From Porphyromonas sp. COT-239 OH1446 (GTDB lineage: Bacteria; Bacteroidota; Bacteroidia; Bacteroidales; Porphyromonadaceae): 64,000 nt of DNA. How positions within the stretch are numbered: the stretch's first letter is position 1; each line of letters begins with the position of its first letter. The position numbers and the translations under genes are program-made. The DNA is taken from contig NZ_JRAO01000003.1 of assembly GCF_000768875.1 (NCBI RefSeq), positions 57,459-121,458 on the forward strand, written 5' to 3'. The notes beneath the pieces were generated by a model. It searched no databases and was not told the origin of the DNA. It worked only from the letters and a program-made list of their open reading frames with translations. Positions 43,144-52,131 of this stretch are shown here, piece after piece.

Positions 43144-43170
43144 AGTTTGAAAGTTATTGGATTCAACACT

Positions 43171-43572
43171 TTACAGATCCTGTAGCTGTGCCAGGGCCTG
43201 CTCTTGGGCGATCGTCTCGACCTCGAGGGCATAGCTCTCATAGTACTGGATATACTCCTCATCCGAGACATCATAGGCACTGGCGACGGGGCGAGGCTGC
43301 TCAGGAGACGAGGTCTCGGGAGCGATGAGCTTAAAGCCCAAGTAGATGCTCACAAAAGTTGCAGCCAAATAGAGCGAGGGCTTGACCTTCGTCCACAGCC
43401 CTACTAGGGGTGTGGGAGGAGCTGCCTCGGCATCGCCTTGCACAGCATCGATGCGAGCCATGATATTGCGCTCGAGATCCTCGAAGTAGTCCTCTGGCAC
43501 ACTGTAGTGCGCCTGGCTCTGCTCGGCCTTGGGAAGCTGAGCCTCGTAGTCGAAGGGTTTATCTTGTTTCAT
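43171..43572 (-). CDS. Putative membrane anti-sigma factor
   Basis: A 133-residue protein with a cytoplasmic N-terminal part (1-70), one membrane helix at about 74-96 (LYLAATFVSIYLGFKLI), and an acidic periplasmic tail. VPEDYFEDLERNIMARI (residues 25-41) is the short motif I associate with Bacteroidetes anti-sigma-like proteins next to ECF sigma genes. It is 72 bases after the sigma stop and has its own -7 box inside that gap. It is likely to hold the sigma factor at the membrane; direct proof is lacking. Confidence 0.65.
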   Translation of the reverse strand: MKQDKPFDYEAQLPKAEQSQAHYSVPEDYFEDLERNIMARIDAVQGDAEAAPPTPLVGLWTKVKPSLYLAATFVSIYLGFKLIAPETSSPEQPRPVASAYDVSDEEYIQYYESYALEVETIAQEQALAQLQDL

Positions 43573-43629
43573 AACGTTTGATCTTGATCTCCTCGAGCCT
43601 ATGTCGAGGTTCTATTGATTGAGATGACC

Positions 43630-43637
43630 CAAAGGTA
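43630..43637 (-). promoter_or_regulatory. -7 box (TACCTTTG) before the anti-sigma-like gene
   Basis: An exact TAnnTTTG 8 bases after the sigma stop codon and 58 bases before the anti-sigma-like start. It may uncouple the level of the inhibitor from that of the sigma factor. Confidence 0.5.
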
Positions 43638-43644
43638 AAAAGGT

Positions 43645-44211
43645 TTAATCCTCGAGTGCAAGCTGCTCTCGAATCTTATTGGCGGCATGGTGATAGGAGG
43701 CCTTCAATGCCCCCGTAGAGGTTCCTGTCAGGCTCGAGATCTGCTCATAGGGCATCTCATCATAGTAGCGCAAGCGAAAGACCAGCTGCTGCTTCTCGGG
43801 CAGGGAGAGGAGGGCTCTCTGAAACTTCAGCTCATAGGCATCTGCATCGAAGTACTGGTCGGCGACCAAACGCTCCATCATCCGATCGAGCAGCTCCTGA
43901 TCCCCTCCATCGTGCAGCAGCTCCTGCTCTCGCCTCTGTCTACGGACGAAGCTGAGCCCCTCATATAAAGCTATCCGATAGAGCCAGGTAGAGAGCTTGG
44001 CCTCGCCTCTAAAGCCCTCGATAGCATCCCAGGCCTTGAGGAAGGTATTCTGTACAAGATCATTGGCGTCATCATGGCTGTAGACTATGCGACGCATCTG
44101 CCAATAGATCTGGCGACTATAGAGCTTGACCAGGAGAGCAAAGCCTCTGCGACGGCTCTCGGGGTTCTGAAGCAGCTCTCTCAGCTCCTCCTCTGTAATC
44201 AAAGGGCTCAT
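43645..44211 (-). CDS. ECF-type RNA polymerase sigma factor
   Basis: A 188-residue sigma-70 family factor. Region 2: SHDDANDLVQNTFLKAWDAI then LSTWLYRIALYEGLSFVRRQ. Region 4: LLSLPEKQQLVFRLRYYDEM followed by PYEQISSLTGTSTGALKASYHHA, the DNA-recognition helix-turn-helix. The start codon overlaps the clpC stop (ATGA), so translation is coupled to ClpC. It is followed by an anti-sigma-like membrane gene and a CpxP-like exported protein, suggesting control by an envelope signal. The target genes are unknown. Confidence 0.93.
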   Translation of the reverse strand: MSPLITEEELRELLQNPESRRRGFALLVKLYSRQIYWQMRRIVYSHDDANDLVQNTFLKAWDAIEGFRGEAKLSTWLYRIALYEGLSFVRRQRREQELLHDGGDQELLDRMMERLVADQYFDADAYELKFQRALLSLPEKQQLVFRLRYYDEMPYEQISSLTGTSTGALKASYHHAANKIREQLALED

Positions 44212-46730
44212 GACAGATGAGGCTCTAGGAGAGCTGTAGACTCAGTAAGACGGATGAGCTGCCCCTGGGTATCAGCTGTCAAGCATAGCGTATCGCCAGG
44301 GGACAGCTCGCCCGAGAGGATAAGGTCGGTCAAACGATCCTCGACCTCTCGCTGTAGCACACGTCTGAGGGGTCGAGCACCATAGCTAGGATCATACCCC
44401 AGGGCTGCAATAGCATCCTTGGCTAGATCATCTAACTCCAGGGCATAGCCTGCTCGGGCAATGCGCTCCGAGAGGGGGCGAAGCTCGACCTCGACGATCC
44501 GACGCAGGGCTGCCTCGTCGAGGGAGGCGAACTCGACGATCTCGTCGAGGCGATTGAGGAACTCAGGGCTGAAGGTCTTCTCCAGCGCTCGGCGCATAAT
44601 CCCCTGCTTGCGCTCTGCCACCCCCTCGGGATAGAAGCCGACCCCATGGGCGAAGGACTTAGCCTCTCGAGAACCGACATTGGAGGTAAGGATCACGATG
44701 GTATTGCGAAAGTCTACCCTACGCCCCTCGCTATCGGTGAGCGTCCCCTCGTCAAGGATCTGTAGCAGAAGGTTGTACACCTCAGGGTGTGCCTTCTCAA
44801 TCTCGTCGAAGAGGACGACGGAGTAAGGCCTGCGCCTTACCTGCTCGGTCAGCTGCCCTCCCTCTTCGTAGCCCACGTAGCCTGGGGGAGAGCCTATGAG
44901 ACGAGAGACAGCGAACTTCTCCATATACTCGCTCATATCTACCCGTATCATGGCATCCTCTACCCCGAAGAGCTCCTGGCTAAGCTTTTTAGCCAAATAG
45001 GTCTTGCCGACCCCAGTAGGCCCGAGGAAGAGGAAGGAACCAATAGGCCTACGCTCGTCTCGAAGCCCAAGGCGACTGCGTTGGATCGCTCGGACTACTC
45101 GCTCCACTGCTGCGTCCTGGCCAATGACCTGACCTTGCAAGACCTCAGCCATACAGCGCAGACGCTCGGCCTCTCCCTGGGCGATCCGCTCCGTAGGGAT
45201 GCCACTCATACGGGCAACAACGGCAGCGACCTCCTGTAGGCCCAGCATCTTGGGCTCGATCGGCTGCTGGTGCTTACGATCTTCCTTAAACTGAGCAATC
45301 TGCTCCTCTAGCTCCCTCTCTCGAGAGCGATACGAGGCGGCCAACTCGTACTTCTGCTCCTTGATGCACTCGAGTTTGAGCTCAAGTACCTGCTCGAGCT
45401 CGAGCTCTAGGCCACTAAGCAGAGGGTCTGCGGCTACGACTTGCCCTCTAGCATTGGCACCGACCTCGTCCAGGATGTCAATAGCCTTGTCGGGGAAGCA
45501 TCGCTCCGTAAGGTATCTAGCAGACAGCTCGACGATAGCCTCTAGGGCTTCGTCGCTGTAGCGCACCCCATGATAGTCCTCATAGCGAGATTTGATCTGC
45601 TCGAGGATCGCTCTCGTCTCCTCAGCCGTATTGGGGGAGAGCATCACTCGCTGAAATCGACGCTCTAGAGCCCCATCTCGCTCGATGTACTTGCGATACT
45701 CAGAGAGGGTGGTCGTCCCGATACACTGCAGCCCTCCTCTCGAGAGAGCGGGCTTGAGCATATTGGCCGTGTCCATCCCGCCAGTAGAGCCACCAGAGCC
45801 TACGATCGTATGAATCTCGTCGATGAAGAGGATGATGTCTGGTCTACTCTCCAGCTCTTGCATGAGAGCTTTGAGTCGCTCCTCATATTGTCCCCGATAC
45901 TTCGTCCCTGCGATCATAGCAGCCAGGTCGATACTGATGATGCGCTTCTCCTGTAGATACAGGGGTACAAAGCGTTGGGCGATGCGCTGGGCTAGCCCCT
46001 CGACGAGGGCCGTCTTGCCGACCCCTGGTTCGCCGACGAGGATAGGGTTACTTTTCTTACGTCTCCCGAGGATTTGGATCATCCGCTCGAGCTCGGCCTC
46101 ACGGCCGATCATGGGGTCAAGGCGTCCAGCCTTGGCATCAGCCACGAGGTCTCGCCCATAAGCATCGAGGGTGGGTGTATCAGTCTCTGCATCGCTTCGT
46201 CGCTTAAGGGTTGCTCTACCCTCTCCGTCCTCCTCCTCATCATCGTCGGTCTTGCGGTGGGCATTTTGAATGCCTCGCTCTGCCTCATCCAGGCGCAGGG
46301 CATCAACGGAGAAGCCAAAATCTAGATGGATGCTCTTCTTCTTGAAGAGGCTTTTGAGCCTATTGGGCATAGGGCTCAGGAGCACCGCTTGCAGCAGATG
46401 CAGGGGGCTAATGGCAGCCTCTTGCCGATGGGCACAGATCTTGGCCGCAATGGAGATACAGATACGAGCCTCTTGGTCGAAGGTAGGGACGGCTGCAGGG
46501 TCGCTGGGCTCCTCTGCTATTTTGGCAGAGAGGCAGTGGTCATACTCCTGGATCAGCTCCCCGATGCCAAAGCCCTGCTCCAGCAAGAAGTTGATCCCTA
46601 CATTCCCGCCCTCCTTGAGCACGCCCCAGACCAGCAGGTCGGGGTCGATCTCTCGGATGCCTAGACGCTGGGTCTCCTCATAGCAGAGCTCCAGTGCCGA
46701 GCGGAAAGTATTTGTATAGTTATAAGTCAT
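44208..46730 (-). CDS. clpC: ATP-dependent Clp protease ATP-binding subunit ClpC
   Basis: An AAA+ unfoldase that feeds proteins to ClpP. The 840 residues hold two Clp-N repeats (about 10-80 and 85-150, rather divergent), a first AAA domain with Walker A GEPGVGKT (233-240), a middle coiled coil with a UVR-like segment (about 450-485), and a second AAA domain with GPTGVGKT (570-577), then a C-terminal D2-small domain. I start at MTYNYTNT; upstream in-frame residues are not conserved-looking. A TAAACTTTG sequence about 50 bases upstream is one base from the promoter consensus. It is translationally coupled to the sigma gene that follows. Confidence 0.93.
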   Translation of the reverse strand: MTYNYTNTFRSALELCYEETQRLGIREIDPDLLVWGVLKEGGNVGINFLLEQGFGIGELIQEYDHCLSAKIAEEPSDPAAVPTFDQEARICISIAAKICAHRQEAAISPLHLLQAVLLSPMPNRLKSLFKKKSIHLDFGFSVDALRLDEAERGIQNAHRKTDDDEEEDGEGRATLKRRSDAETDTPTLDAYGRDLVADAKAGRLDPMIGREAELERMIQILGRRKKSNPILVGEPGVGKTALVEGLAQRIAQRFVPLYLQEKRIISIDLAAMIAGTKYRGQYEERLKALMQELESRPDIILFIDEIHTIVGSGGSTGGMDTANMLKPALSRGGLQCIGTTTLSEYRKYIERDGALERRFQRVMLSPNTAEETRAILEQIKSRYEDYHGVRYSDEALEAIVELSARYLTERCFPDKAIDILDEVGANARGQVVAADPLLSGLELELEQVLELKLECIKEQKYELAASYRSRERELEEQIAQFKEDRKHQQPIEPKMLGLQEVAAVVARMSGIPTERIAQGEAERLRCMAEVLQGQVIGQDAAVERVVRAIQRSRLGLRDERRPIGSFLFLGPTGVGKTYLAKKLSQELFGVEDAMIRVDMSEYMEKFAVSRLIGSPPGYVGYEEGGQLTEQVRRRPYSVVLFDEIEKAHPEVYNLLLQILDEGTLTDSEGRRVDFRNTIVILTSNVGSREAKSFAHGVGFYPEGVAERKQGIMRRALEKTFSPEFLNRLDEIVEFASLDEAALRRIVEVELRPLSERIARAGYALELDDLAKDAIAALGYDPSYGARPLRRVLQREVEDRLTDLILSGELSPGDTLCLTADTQGQLIRLTESTALLEPHLS

Positions 46731-46989
46731 TTCGATCTTATGAATTGTATATATATTAAGATGCAGCAAGGGCTGCAAAGTTTATACGAGGGGGGATATT
46801 GAGACAACGGACATCCCCCTCTGCCTAGTATGCGGAGAGCAAAAACTATACCAAACCTCACCAGCCCCTTGCTCTGGCAGAGCTCGAGGCCGAGTAGGCG
46901 AGCCCGAGCGGCCGACGGGCGTCGGGGAGAGGCGGACTTAGGGCACAACCTCTCTCACGACGAGCCTCGCCTCTGAGCCTAGGCTGGGC

Positions 46990-47865
46990 CTAGATCATCG
47001 TAGGCATCGTGTCGTTGGAGGCATCCGAAGTCGAGATGAAAGCCTTGGGGTCTATCCCGAGCACCTCGCGCTTGAGTGAGAGGAGGTTCTTGCGCTGGAT
47101 GATGATGAAGATCACCTCCCGCTCTAGACCCTGATACATTCCCTTGCCATGGAGGAAAGTACCTCGGACACCCATACGCCCCACCAGTGCGTCTCGGATC
47201 TCCTGGGGCTTGTCCGAGATGATGAATACAGCCTTGTGAGGGTTCTGTGGCTGGAGCACCTCGACGACCTTGCCATAGATGAAGATCGTGAGCCAGGAGT
47301 AGAGGGGGACCTTCCAGTCCCCGAAGCTGATGAGCCCCAGCAGGACGACGATCGAGTCGATGCCGATAATGAGGCTACTGACCTTCATATTCGTCCTACG
47401 AGAAAGCACTCGGGCCAGGGTATCCGTCCCCGCACAGGTGCTGTGCGAGAAGAAGATGAGGTAGACCCCTACCCCCAGGAGAGCTCCTCCGTAGAAGCTG
47501 CACAAGATCGGATCATCCTGCACAAGAGCCCTTCCCTGGCTGAGGTCTGCGATGAGGTCGGTGAAGACGGCCACGAGGACGAAGGTAATCACCGTCTTGA
47601 TAGCCGACATATGCCCTAAACTGCGGGCGGCCAGCAAGAAGAGGGGGATGTTGAAGACCAAGGCAACCTTACCCACGGGCAGTCCATGGGGGAAAGCCTC
47701 CCAAATATCCTTGGTAATGTGGTTGATCACAATGCTCAGGCCGTACACCCCACCAGGGACGATGTTGAGCGGAGCGATGAAGAGAGAGTAACCAATGGCC
47801 AGGAGCAGAGAGCCCACGAGGATGAGCAGGAAGTCCTTCGCCAGGGCAATACGATCGAGCGGCAT
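46990..47865 (-). CDS. YitT family membrane protein (DUF161 + DUF2179)
   Basis: A 291-residue inner-membrane protein of the YitT family, whose transport function is unproven. The N-terminal DUF161 part has five to six helices, with IAPLNIVPGGVYGLSIVINHI (29-49) as the classic opening and LSRRTNMKVSSLIIGIDSIVV. Residues about 200-285 form the cytosolic DUF2179 domain (FIISDKPQEIRDALVGRMG, GTFLHGKGMY, EVIFIIIQRKNL). It lies 49 bases after prfB and is likely co-transcribed. Confidence 0.9.
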   Translation of the reverse strand: MPLDRIALAKDFLLILVGSLLLAIGYSLFIAPLNIVPGGVYGLSIVINHITKDIWEAFPHGLPVGKVALVFNIPLFLLAARSLGHMSAIKTVITFVLVAVFTDLIADLSQGRALVQDDPILCSFYGGALLGVGVYLIFFSHSTCAGTDTLARVLSRRTNMKVSSLIIGIDSIVVLLGLISFGDWKVPLYSWLTIFIYGKVVEVLQPQNPHKAVFIISDKPQEIRDALVGRMGVRGTFLHGKGMYQGLEREVIFIIIQRKNLLSLKREVLGIDPKAFISTSDASNDTMPTMI

Positions 47866-47914
47866 AGTAGAGATGATAGTTGTAGTGTGATAATGCTAAA
47901 GACAGAGGCCAGGC

Positions 47915-49031
47915 CTAGGCATTGCTCTCGGCAAACTCCATGAGGTAAGCCTTGATGAAGGCATCGATCTCGCCGTCCATGACTGCCGAGACGTTGCTTG
48001 TCTGATAGTTCGTTCGGTGATCCTTGACCCGTCTGTCGTCGAAGACATAGCTACGGATCTGCGCTCCCCATTCGATCTTTTTCTTATTCGCCTCGACCTC
48101 TGCCTGAGCTCGCCGACGCTTCTCCAACTCCTTGTCATAGAGCTGCGATCGGAGTAGCCTCAGAGCATTGGCTCGGTTGTCCGTTTGGCTTCGGCTCTCG
48201 GTATTCTCAATGATAATCTCCTCCTGCTCACCAGTCTCGGGGTCTCGGTACTTGTAGTGCAGGCGGACGCCCGTCTCGACCTTATTGACGTTCTGCCCTC
48301 CTGCCCCGCTGGAGCGGAAGGTGTCCCAGCTCAGATCGGCGGGGTTCACCTCGATCTCGATCGTGTCGTCTACGAGGGGGACAACGAAGACGGAGGCAAA
48401 GCTCGTCATGCGCTTACCCTGAGCGTTGAAGGGAGAGACACGCACCAGGCGATGTACCCCATTCTCACTCTTGAGGAAGCCATAGGCCTGCTCACCCTCG
48501 ATCTGCATGGTCATGGTCTTGATGCCAGCCTCGTCGCCGTCCTGCCAGTTGGTAATGGTTACCTTGTAGCCCTGTCTGTCGCACCAGCGGCTATACATAC
48601 GAGCGAGCATAGAGGCCCAGTCTTGGCTCTCTGTCCCCCCTGCACCGGCATTGATCTTGAGCACAGCTCCGAGCTTATCTTCCTCAGCACGAAGCATATT
48701 GCGCAGTTCAACATCCTCGACATGGGCTAGAGCTGCGGCATAGGCCTCATCGACCTCCTCTTCGCTGGCGACCCCCTCACGGTGAAAGTCTAGGGCGAGA
48801 GCTACCTCGTCGCACAGACGCTCGGCCGTGTCGTAGGCCTCGAGCCAGAAGCGTAGCTCCTTGACCAGTCGCATCTGTGCCTCTGCCCGAGTGCGATCCT
48901 CCCAAAAGGATGGATCTGCCGTGCGGAGCTCCTCCTCCTCTAATTGAATGCGTCGGCTATCGACGTCAAAGATACCTCCTCAGCGCAGACTTGCGCTCCA
49001 ACAGGGCATCCAGTTGGTCTGTCGTTATCAT
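47915..49031 (-). CDS. prfB: Peptide chain release factor 2, with programmed +1 frameshift
   Basis: Releases peptides at UGA and UAA. The gene is in two frames: an opening frame of 21 sense codons from the ATG at 49029-49031 ends at an in-frame UGA (48966-48968), and the main frame begins with GAC at 48965-48967 and runs to the stop, giving 371 residues. The join is AGGAGGTATCTTTGAC: an SD-like AGGAGG, then CTT TGA C, the classic RF2 recoding site. Marks in the main frame are the codon-recognition tripeptide SPF (199-201) and the catalytic GGQ (244-246), close to E. coli RF2 positions. A low RF2 level should favour the shift. The frame after the shift continues VDSRRIQLEEEELR, the normal RF2 N-terminus. 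Confidence 0.95.
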
Positions 49032-49081
49032 ACCTAATAGGTGTGGTGTATGTGATGAGTATATTGCTATTCTGTGGAGGC

Positions 49082-50896
49082 TTAAGCCTCCTCGTACATA
49101 CGACGGATGGCCTCGGCATAGCGCTCGGCCACCACCTTGCGGCGGATCTTGAGCGTAGAGGTCAACTCGCCATTCTCGATAGAGAAGGGTTCGCTCAGCA
49201 GGACGAACTTCTTCACCTTCTCGAACTGGGCTACACTACCCAGGGCCTGCTCTAGATGAGCCGTGATAATGCGCTGCACCTCGTGGTTCTCCGCAAGGGT
49301 ATGACGATCGACCTCGGTATCGAGGCCTCGAGCCTGAGCTTGAGCCGTAAGGATCTCCCAGTTGGGGTAGATCAGTGCACTCACGAACTTATACCCGTCG
49401 CCGATGATGGCGGTCTGCTCGAAGATCGGATCCATAGCCAGCAGTCCCTCGAGCATCTGAGGGGCAATGTACTTGCCGTTGGCCGTCTTGAAGAGGTCTT
49501 TGATACGCTCTGTGAAGAAGAGCGTCTTGCCCTCGAGCCTACCAGCATCGCCCGTGCGAAAATATCCGTCGGCGGTAAAGGCCTCGGCATTGGCCTCGGG
49601 GTTGTTGTAGTACTCGGTGATAATAGTCGGGCCCTTTAGTTGGATCTCACTCGTCTCGGGATCAATGCGCACAGAAACGTGATCGACCACCCGCCCTACG
49701 GACTGGATGTCGAAGCCCTTCTGAGGGAAGCAGCTCACCGTCGCCGTAGACTCGCTCAGCCCATAGCCGAAGCAGATCGGGATGCCCACCGACTGGAGGA
49801 AGCGATTGACCTCCACCGAGAGCGAAGCCCCTGCCGTGGGGAAGAAGCGTCCTCGCTGCAGCCCCAGCACCCTCTTGAGCTTAGCGAAGAGGGTATGCTC
49901 ATAGAGCTTGTACAGCAGCTTGAGGTGCAGAGGGGCACGATGGCCCTCGTTGTAGTAGTGCAGGCGATAGGTCTCGCCGATGCGGCTGGCATGTCTGAGC
50001 AGGCGTTGGGCCATGGGCGAGGAGCTAGCGATCTTCTCCTGGACACCTGCGTAGACCTTCTCCCAAAATCGAGGCACATTGCACATCATCGTCGGGCGCA
50101 CCTGGGGCAGGGCTTGCAAGATCTTCTTCGGATCGGAAAGAATGGCTACCGTCGCCCCGATGCGCAGACAATAGTAAGCCCAAATCTTCTCAAAGATATG
50201 ACTATGAGGTAGGAAGCTCATACTCACATCCCTGCTCGAGAGGAAGGGGAACATCTTGATATGCTCCTCCAGCTGCTTCTTCAGATGCTCATGGCGCAGC
50301 AAGACACCCTTGCTGCGCCCCGAAGTCCCCGACGTGTAGATGATCACAGCAATATCTGAGTCGAGGGCTTGAGAGACCGACACGTTGGCCGCATTCTCAT
50401 GCGCCTTGGCATCCCCACGGCGGATGAACTCATCATAGTAGACCGAGGTCTTGTCCTCGGGGTGTAGCACGACATTGCGATCGAAAATGACAATGCGCTC
50501 AATAAAGCCTCCTGTACGCTGTACCTCATAGGCATTGTTGTACTGGAACTGTTGCCCAACGAAGATCAGACGCAGACCCGAGTCTCGGACGATGAAGTCT
50601 ACTTGCTCGGGTGAACTAGTTGCATAGAGAGGGACAGATATAGCCCTCATCATATACATCCCGATCTCTGCCTCGAGCCCATAGACACTATTGGACGAAT
50701 AGATCCCGACCCTGTCCTGTGGCTGAATACCCTCCCGAGCCAATCCCTTGGCTGCATCAAGACAGCGGTCGGCAAAGGCCTCACCACTGAGCTCGAGCCA
50801 AGGGCCAAGGTCGGTCTCTTGGTACTTCACGATAGTCTTGTTTGCAAAGTTCGTTCGGAGGAACTGGGGGAACTCTGCCAAATGATATTGTCTCAT
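49082..50896 (-). CDS. AMP-dependent long-chain fatty acid--CoA ligase
   Basis: Activates fatty acids to acyl-CoA through an acyl-AMP intermediate. The 604 residues show the adenylate-forming signature YTSGTSGRSKGVLL (near 184-197), the LPHSHIFE block, FFPTAGASLSVEVNRFL and GYGLSESTATVSCFP, FRTGDAG near the hinge, and the C-terminal ERIKDLFKTANGKYIAPQMLE with the catalytic lysine near the end. It resembles the long-chain FadD/FAA group rather than acetyl-CoA synthetase. It is upstream of prfB with a 50-base gap. Confidence 0.9.
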   Translation of the reverse strand: MRQYHLAEFPQFLRTNFANKTIVKYQETDLGPWLELSGEAFADRCLDAAKGLAREGIQPQDRVGIYSSNSVYGLEAEIGMYMMRAISVPLYATSSPEQVDFIVRDSGLRLIFVGQQFQYNNAYEVQRTGGFIERIVIFDRNVVLHPEDKTSVYYDEFIRRGDAKAHENAANVSVSQALDSDIAVIIYTSGTSGRSKGVLLRHEHLKKQLEEHIKMFPFLSSRDVSMSFLPHSHIFEKIWAYYCLRIGATVAILSDPKKILQALPQVRPTMMCNVPRFWEKVYAGVQEKIASSSPMAQRLLRHASRIGETYRLHYYNEGHRAPLHLKLLYKLYEHTLFAKLKRVLGLQRGRFFPTAGASLSVEVNRFLQSVGIPICFGYGLSESTATVSCFPQKGFDIQSVGRVVDHVSVRIDPETSEIQLKGPTIITEYYNNPEANAEAFTADGYFRTGDAGRLEGKTLFFTERIKDLFKTANGKYIAPQMLEGLLAMDPIFEQTAIIGDGYKFVSALIYPNWEILTAQAQARGLDTEVDRHTLAENHEVQRIITAHLEQALGSVAQFEKVKKFVLLSEPFSIENGELTSTLKIRRKVVAERYAEAIRRMYEEA

Positions 50897-51003
50897 TGTC
50901 TAGGAGCTTCTATGCGAATAAATATATGTGTACTGCCGAGGCCAAGGCGACAGCCTTGCCCAGGGGGCGAGGTATGCTCGATCGATACACGGCACACCAC
51001 GTA

Positions 51004-51011
51004 CAAAGATA
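51004..51011 (-). promoter_or_regulatory. -7 box (TATCTTTG) for fadD-prfB-yitT
   Basis: An exact TAnnTTTG 108 bases before the ligase start on the minus strand. The leader between is unremarkable. Confidence 0.45.
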
Positions 51012-51124
51012 GAGATTATTTGCCCAGCCCCGACACTCCGCCGCCCGCTAGATCTCGAGCAGGGCTGTGTCCTCGGCCGAGCAATTACTAGGAGCACAAC
51101 GAAGGTACAAGGAGAAGCTCTATA

Positions 51125-51239
51125 GAGGTCTAAGTAGGATCGCAAATGAGACTCAAATAAGATCTCGATCGAGGTCTAAGTAGGATCGCAACAGAGATAT
51201 AAGTAGGACCTAGATAGAGGTGTAAGTGGGGTCGCAGAG
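51125..51239 (+). repeat. 23-bp tandem repeat array, locus D
   Basis: Five units of exactly 23 bases start at 51125, 51148, 51171, 51194 and 51217. They begin GAGGTCTAAGTAGGATC, GAGACTCAAATAAGATC, GAGGTCTAAGTAGGATC, GAGATATAAGTAGGACC and GAGGTGTAAGTGGGGTC. The array is between divergent fadD and ribE and is read on the plus strand. The 614-base gap around it shows no gene. Confidence 0.85.
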
Positions 51240-51258
51240 GCGGCTTGATTACAAGTGC

Positions 51259-51331
51259 ATAATCTAGCAAGTTAGTAGTCGATGGACTTATAAGTAGCCA
51301 CAAAAAATCTAGTAAGCTAGTAGTCGACGGA
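51259..51331 (+). repeat. 45-bp-period A/T-rich element, locus D (two copies)
   Basis: Two copies align with starts at AATCTAG, 51261 and 51306, exactly 45 bases apart: AATCTAGCAAGTTAGTAGTC and AATCTAGTAAGCTAGTAGTC. Between them, GACTTATAAGTAGCCACAAAAAA is itself a diverged 23-bp unit, suggesting the 45-bp period is one 23-bp unit plus a 22-bp partner. The 23-bp array precedes it, as in loci A and C. Confidence 0.75.
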
Positions 51332-51373
51332 GACACAAAGTACCTCAGAGAACTGGGTTATGACCTAAGGAGA

Positions 51374-51409
51374 GGGCTACTGAGATCTAAAGGCAGAGCT
51401 CGGTAGCCC
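51374..51409. other. Strong hairpin of unknown role upstream of the ribE promoter
   Basis: GGGCTACTGAG (51374-51384) pairs with CTCGGTAGCCC (51399-51409), with one G-T mismatch. It lies 60 bases before the ribE -7 box, so it is not in the ribE mRNA, and no rightward gene ends before it. I do not see an FMN riboswitch here. Confidence 0.45.
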
Positions 51410-51472
51410 CCCTCCATGGATCGAGCCACTGGGCTAAAGCTCGAGGAGGGAGGGGCATCGGAAGAATGTTCG

Positions 51473-51480
51473 TACCTTTG
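51473..51480 (+). promoter_or_regulatory. -7 box (TACCTTTG) for ribE
   Basis: An exact TAnnTTTG 30 bases before the chosen ribE ATG. It overlaps the codons of a longer in-frame start at 51466, which is why the downstream ATG is preferred. Confidence 0.6.
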
Positions 51481-51510
51481 GGCATTATTCATCAATTCAC
51501 CGAACCAACT

Positions 51511-52116
51511 ATGTTTTCAGGTATCGTAGAGGAGTGCGCTAGCGTCGTAGCACTCAAAAGAGAAGGGGACAATCTGCACATCACCCTGAGTTGCTCTTTC
51601 GCAAACGAATTGAGCATCGACCAAAGTGTTGCTCACAATGGGGTTTGCCTCACAGTGGTGAGCCTCGAGGAGGATCGCTACACCGTAACAGCCATCAAGG
51701 AGACTCTAGACAGATCCAACCTCGGCATCCTACAGGTTGGCGACCTCGTCAATCTCGAGCGCAGTATGGTATTGGGTGGTCGTCTCGATGGGCATATCGT
51801 CCAGGGGCATGTAGACCAAAAGGCTGTCTGCACTGAGGTGCGTGAGGAGAACGGTAGCTGGTACTATAGCTTCCATCACGAGACCGACCCCGAGATGGCA
51901 GCCAAAGGCTATGTAACGGTGGAGAAAGGCTCTGTCTGCGTCAATGGCGTGAGCCTTACCGTATGCAACTCAACTGTAGACAGCTTCGGTGTGGCCATCA
52001 TCCCCTACACACACGAGCATACCAACTTCTGCCGCATTGAGGTGGGGACGGAGGTCAATATCGAGTTTGACATCATCGGCAAGTACCTCTGCAAGATGCA
52101 GCAGTACATCCGCTAA
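51511..52116 (+). CDS. ribE: Riboflavin synthase, alpha subunit
   Basis: Converts two 6,7-dimethyl-8-ribityllumazine molecules to riboflavin and a pyrimidine. The 201-residue product is two lumazine-binding halves: MFSGIVEECA to about 96 and the second from LGGRLDGHIVQGHVD to the end, with the pair of similar VCLTVVSL and VSLTVCNS segments. The MFSGIVEE start is the family consensus and agrees with the promoter position. It is followed 15 bases later by the T9SS plug gene. Confidence 0.95.
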   Translation: MFSGIVEECASVVALKREGDNLHITLSCSFANELSIDQSVAHNGVCLTVVSLEEDRYTVTAIKETLDRSNLGILQVGDLVNLERSMVLGGRLDGHIVQGHVDQKAVCTEVREENGSWYYSFHHETDPEMAAKGYVTVEKGSVCVNGVSLTVCNSTVDSFGVAIIPYTHEHTNFCRIEVGTEVNIEFDIIGKYLCKMQQYIR

Positions 52117-52131
52117 GGCTCTCCCTCTGTC

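Noticed and set aside
51130-51336. Small gene on the minus strand over locus D
   Set aside because: It is a translation of the repeats, with no conserved frame.
51340-51510. FMN riboswitch before ribE
   Set aside because: The hairpin there is upstream of the promoter box and lacks the conserved FMN element.
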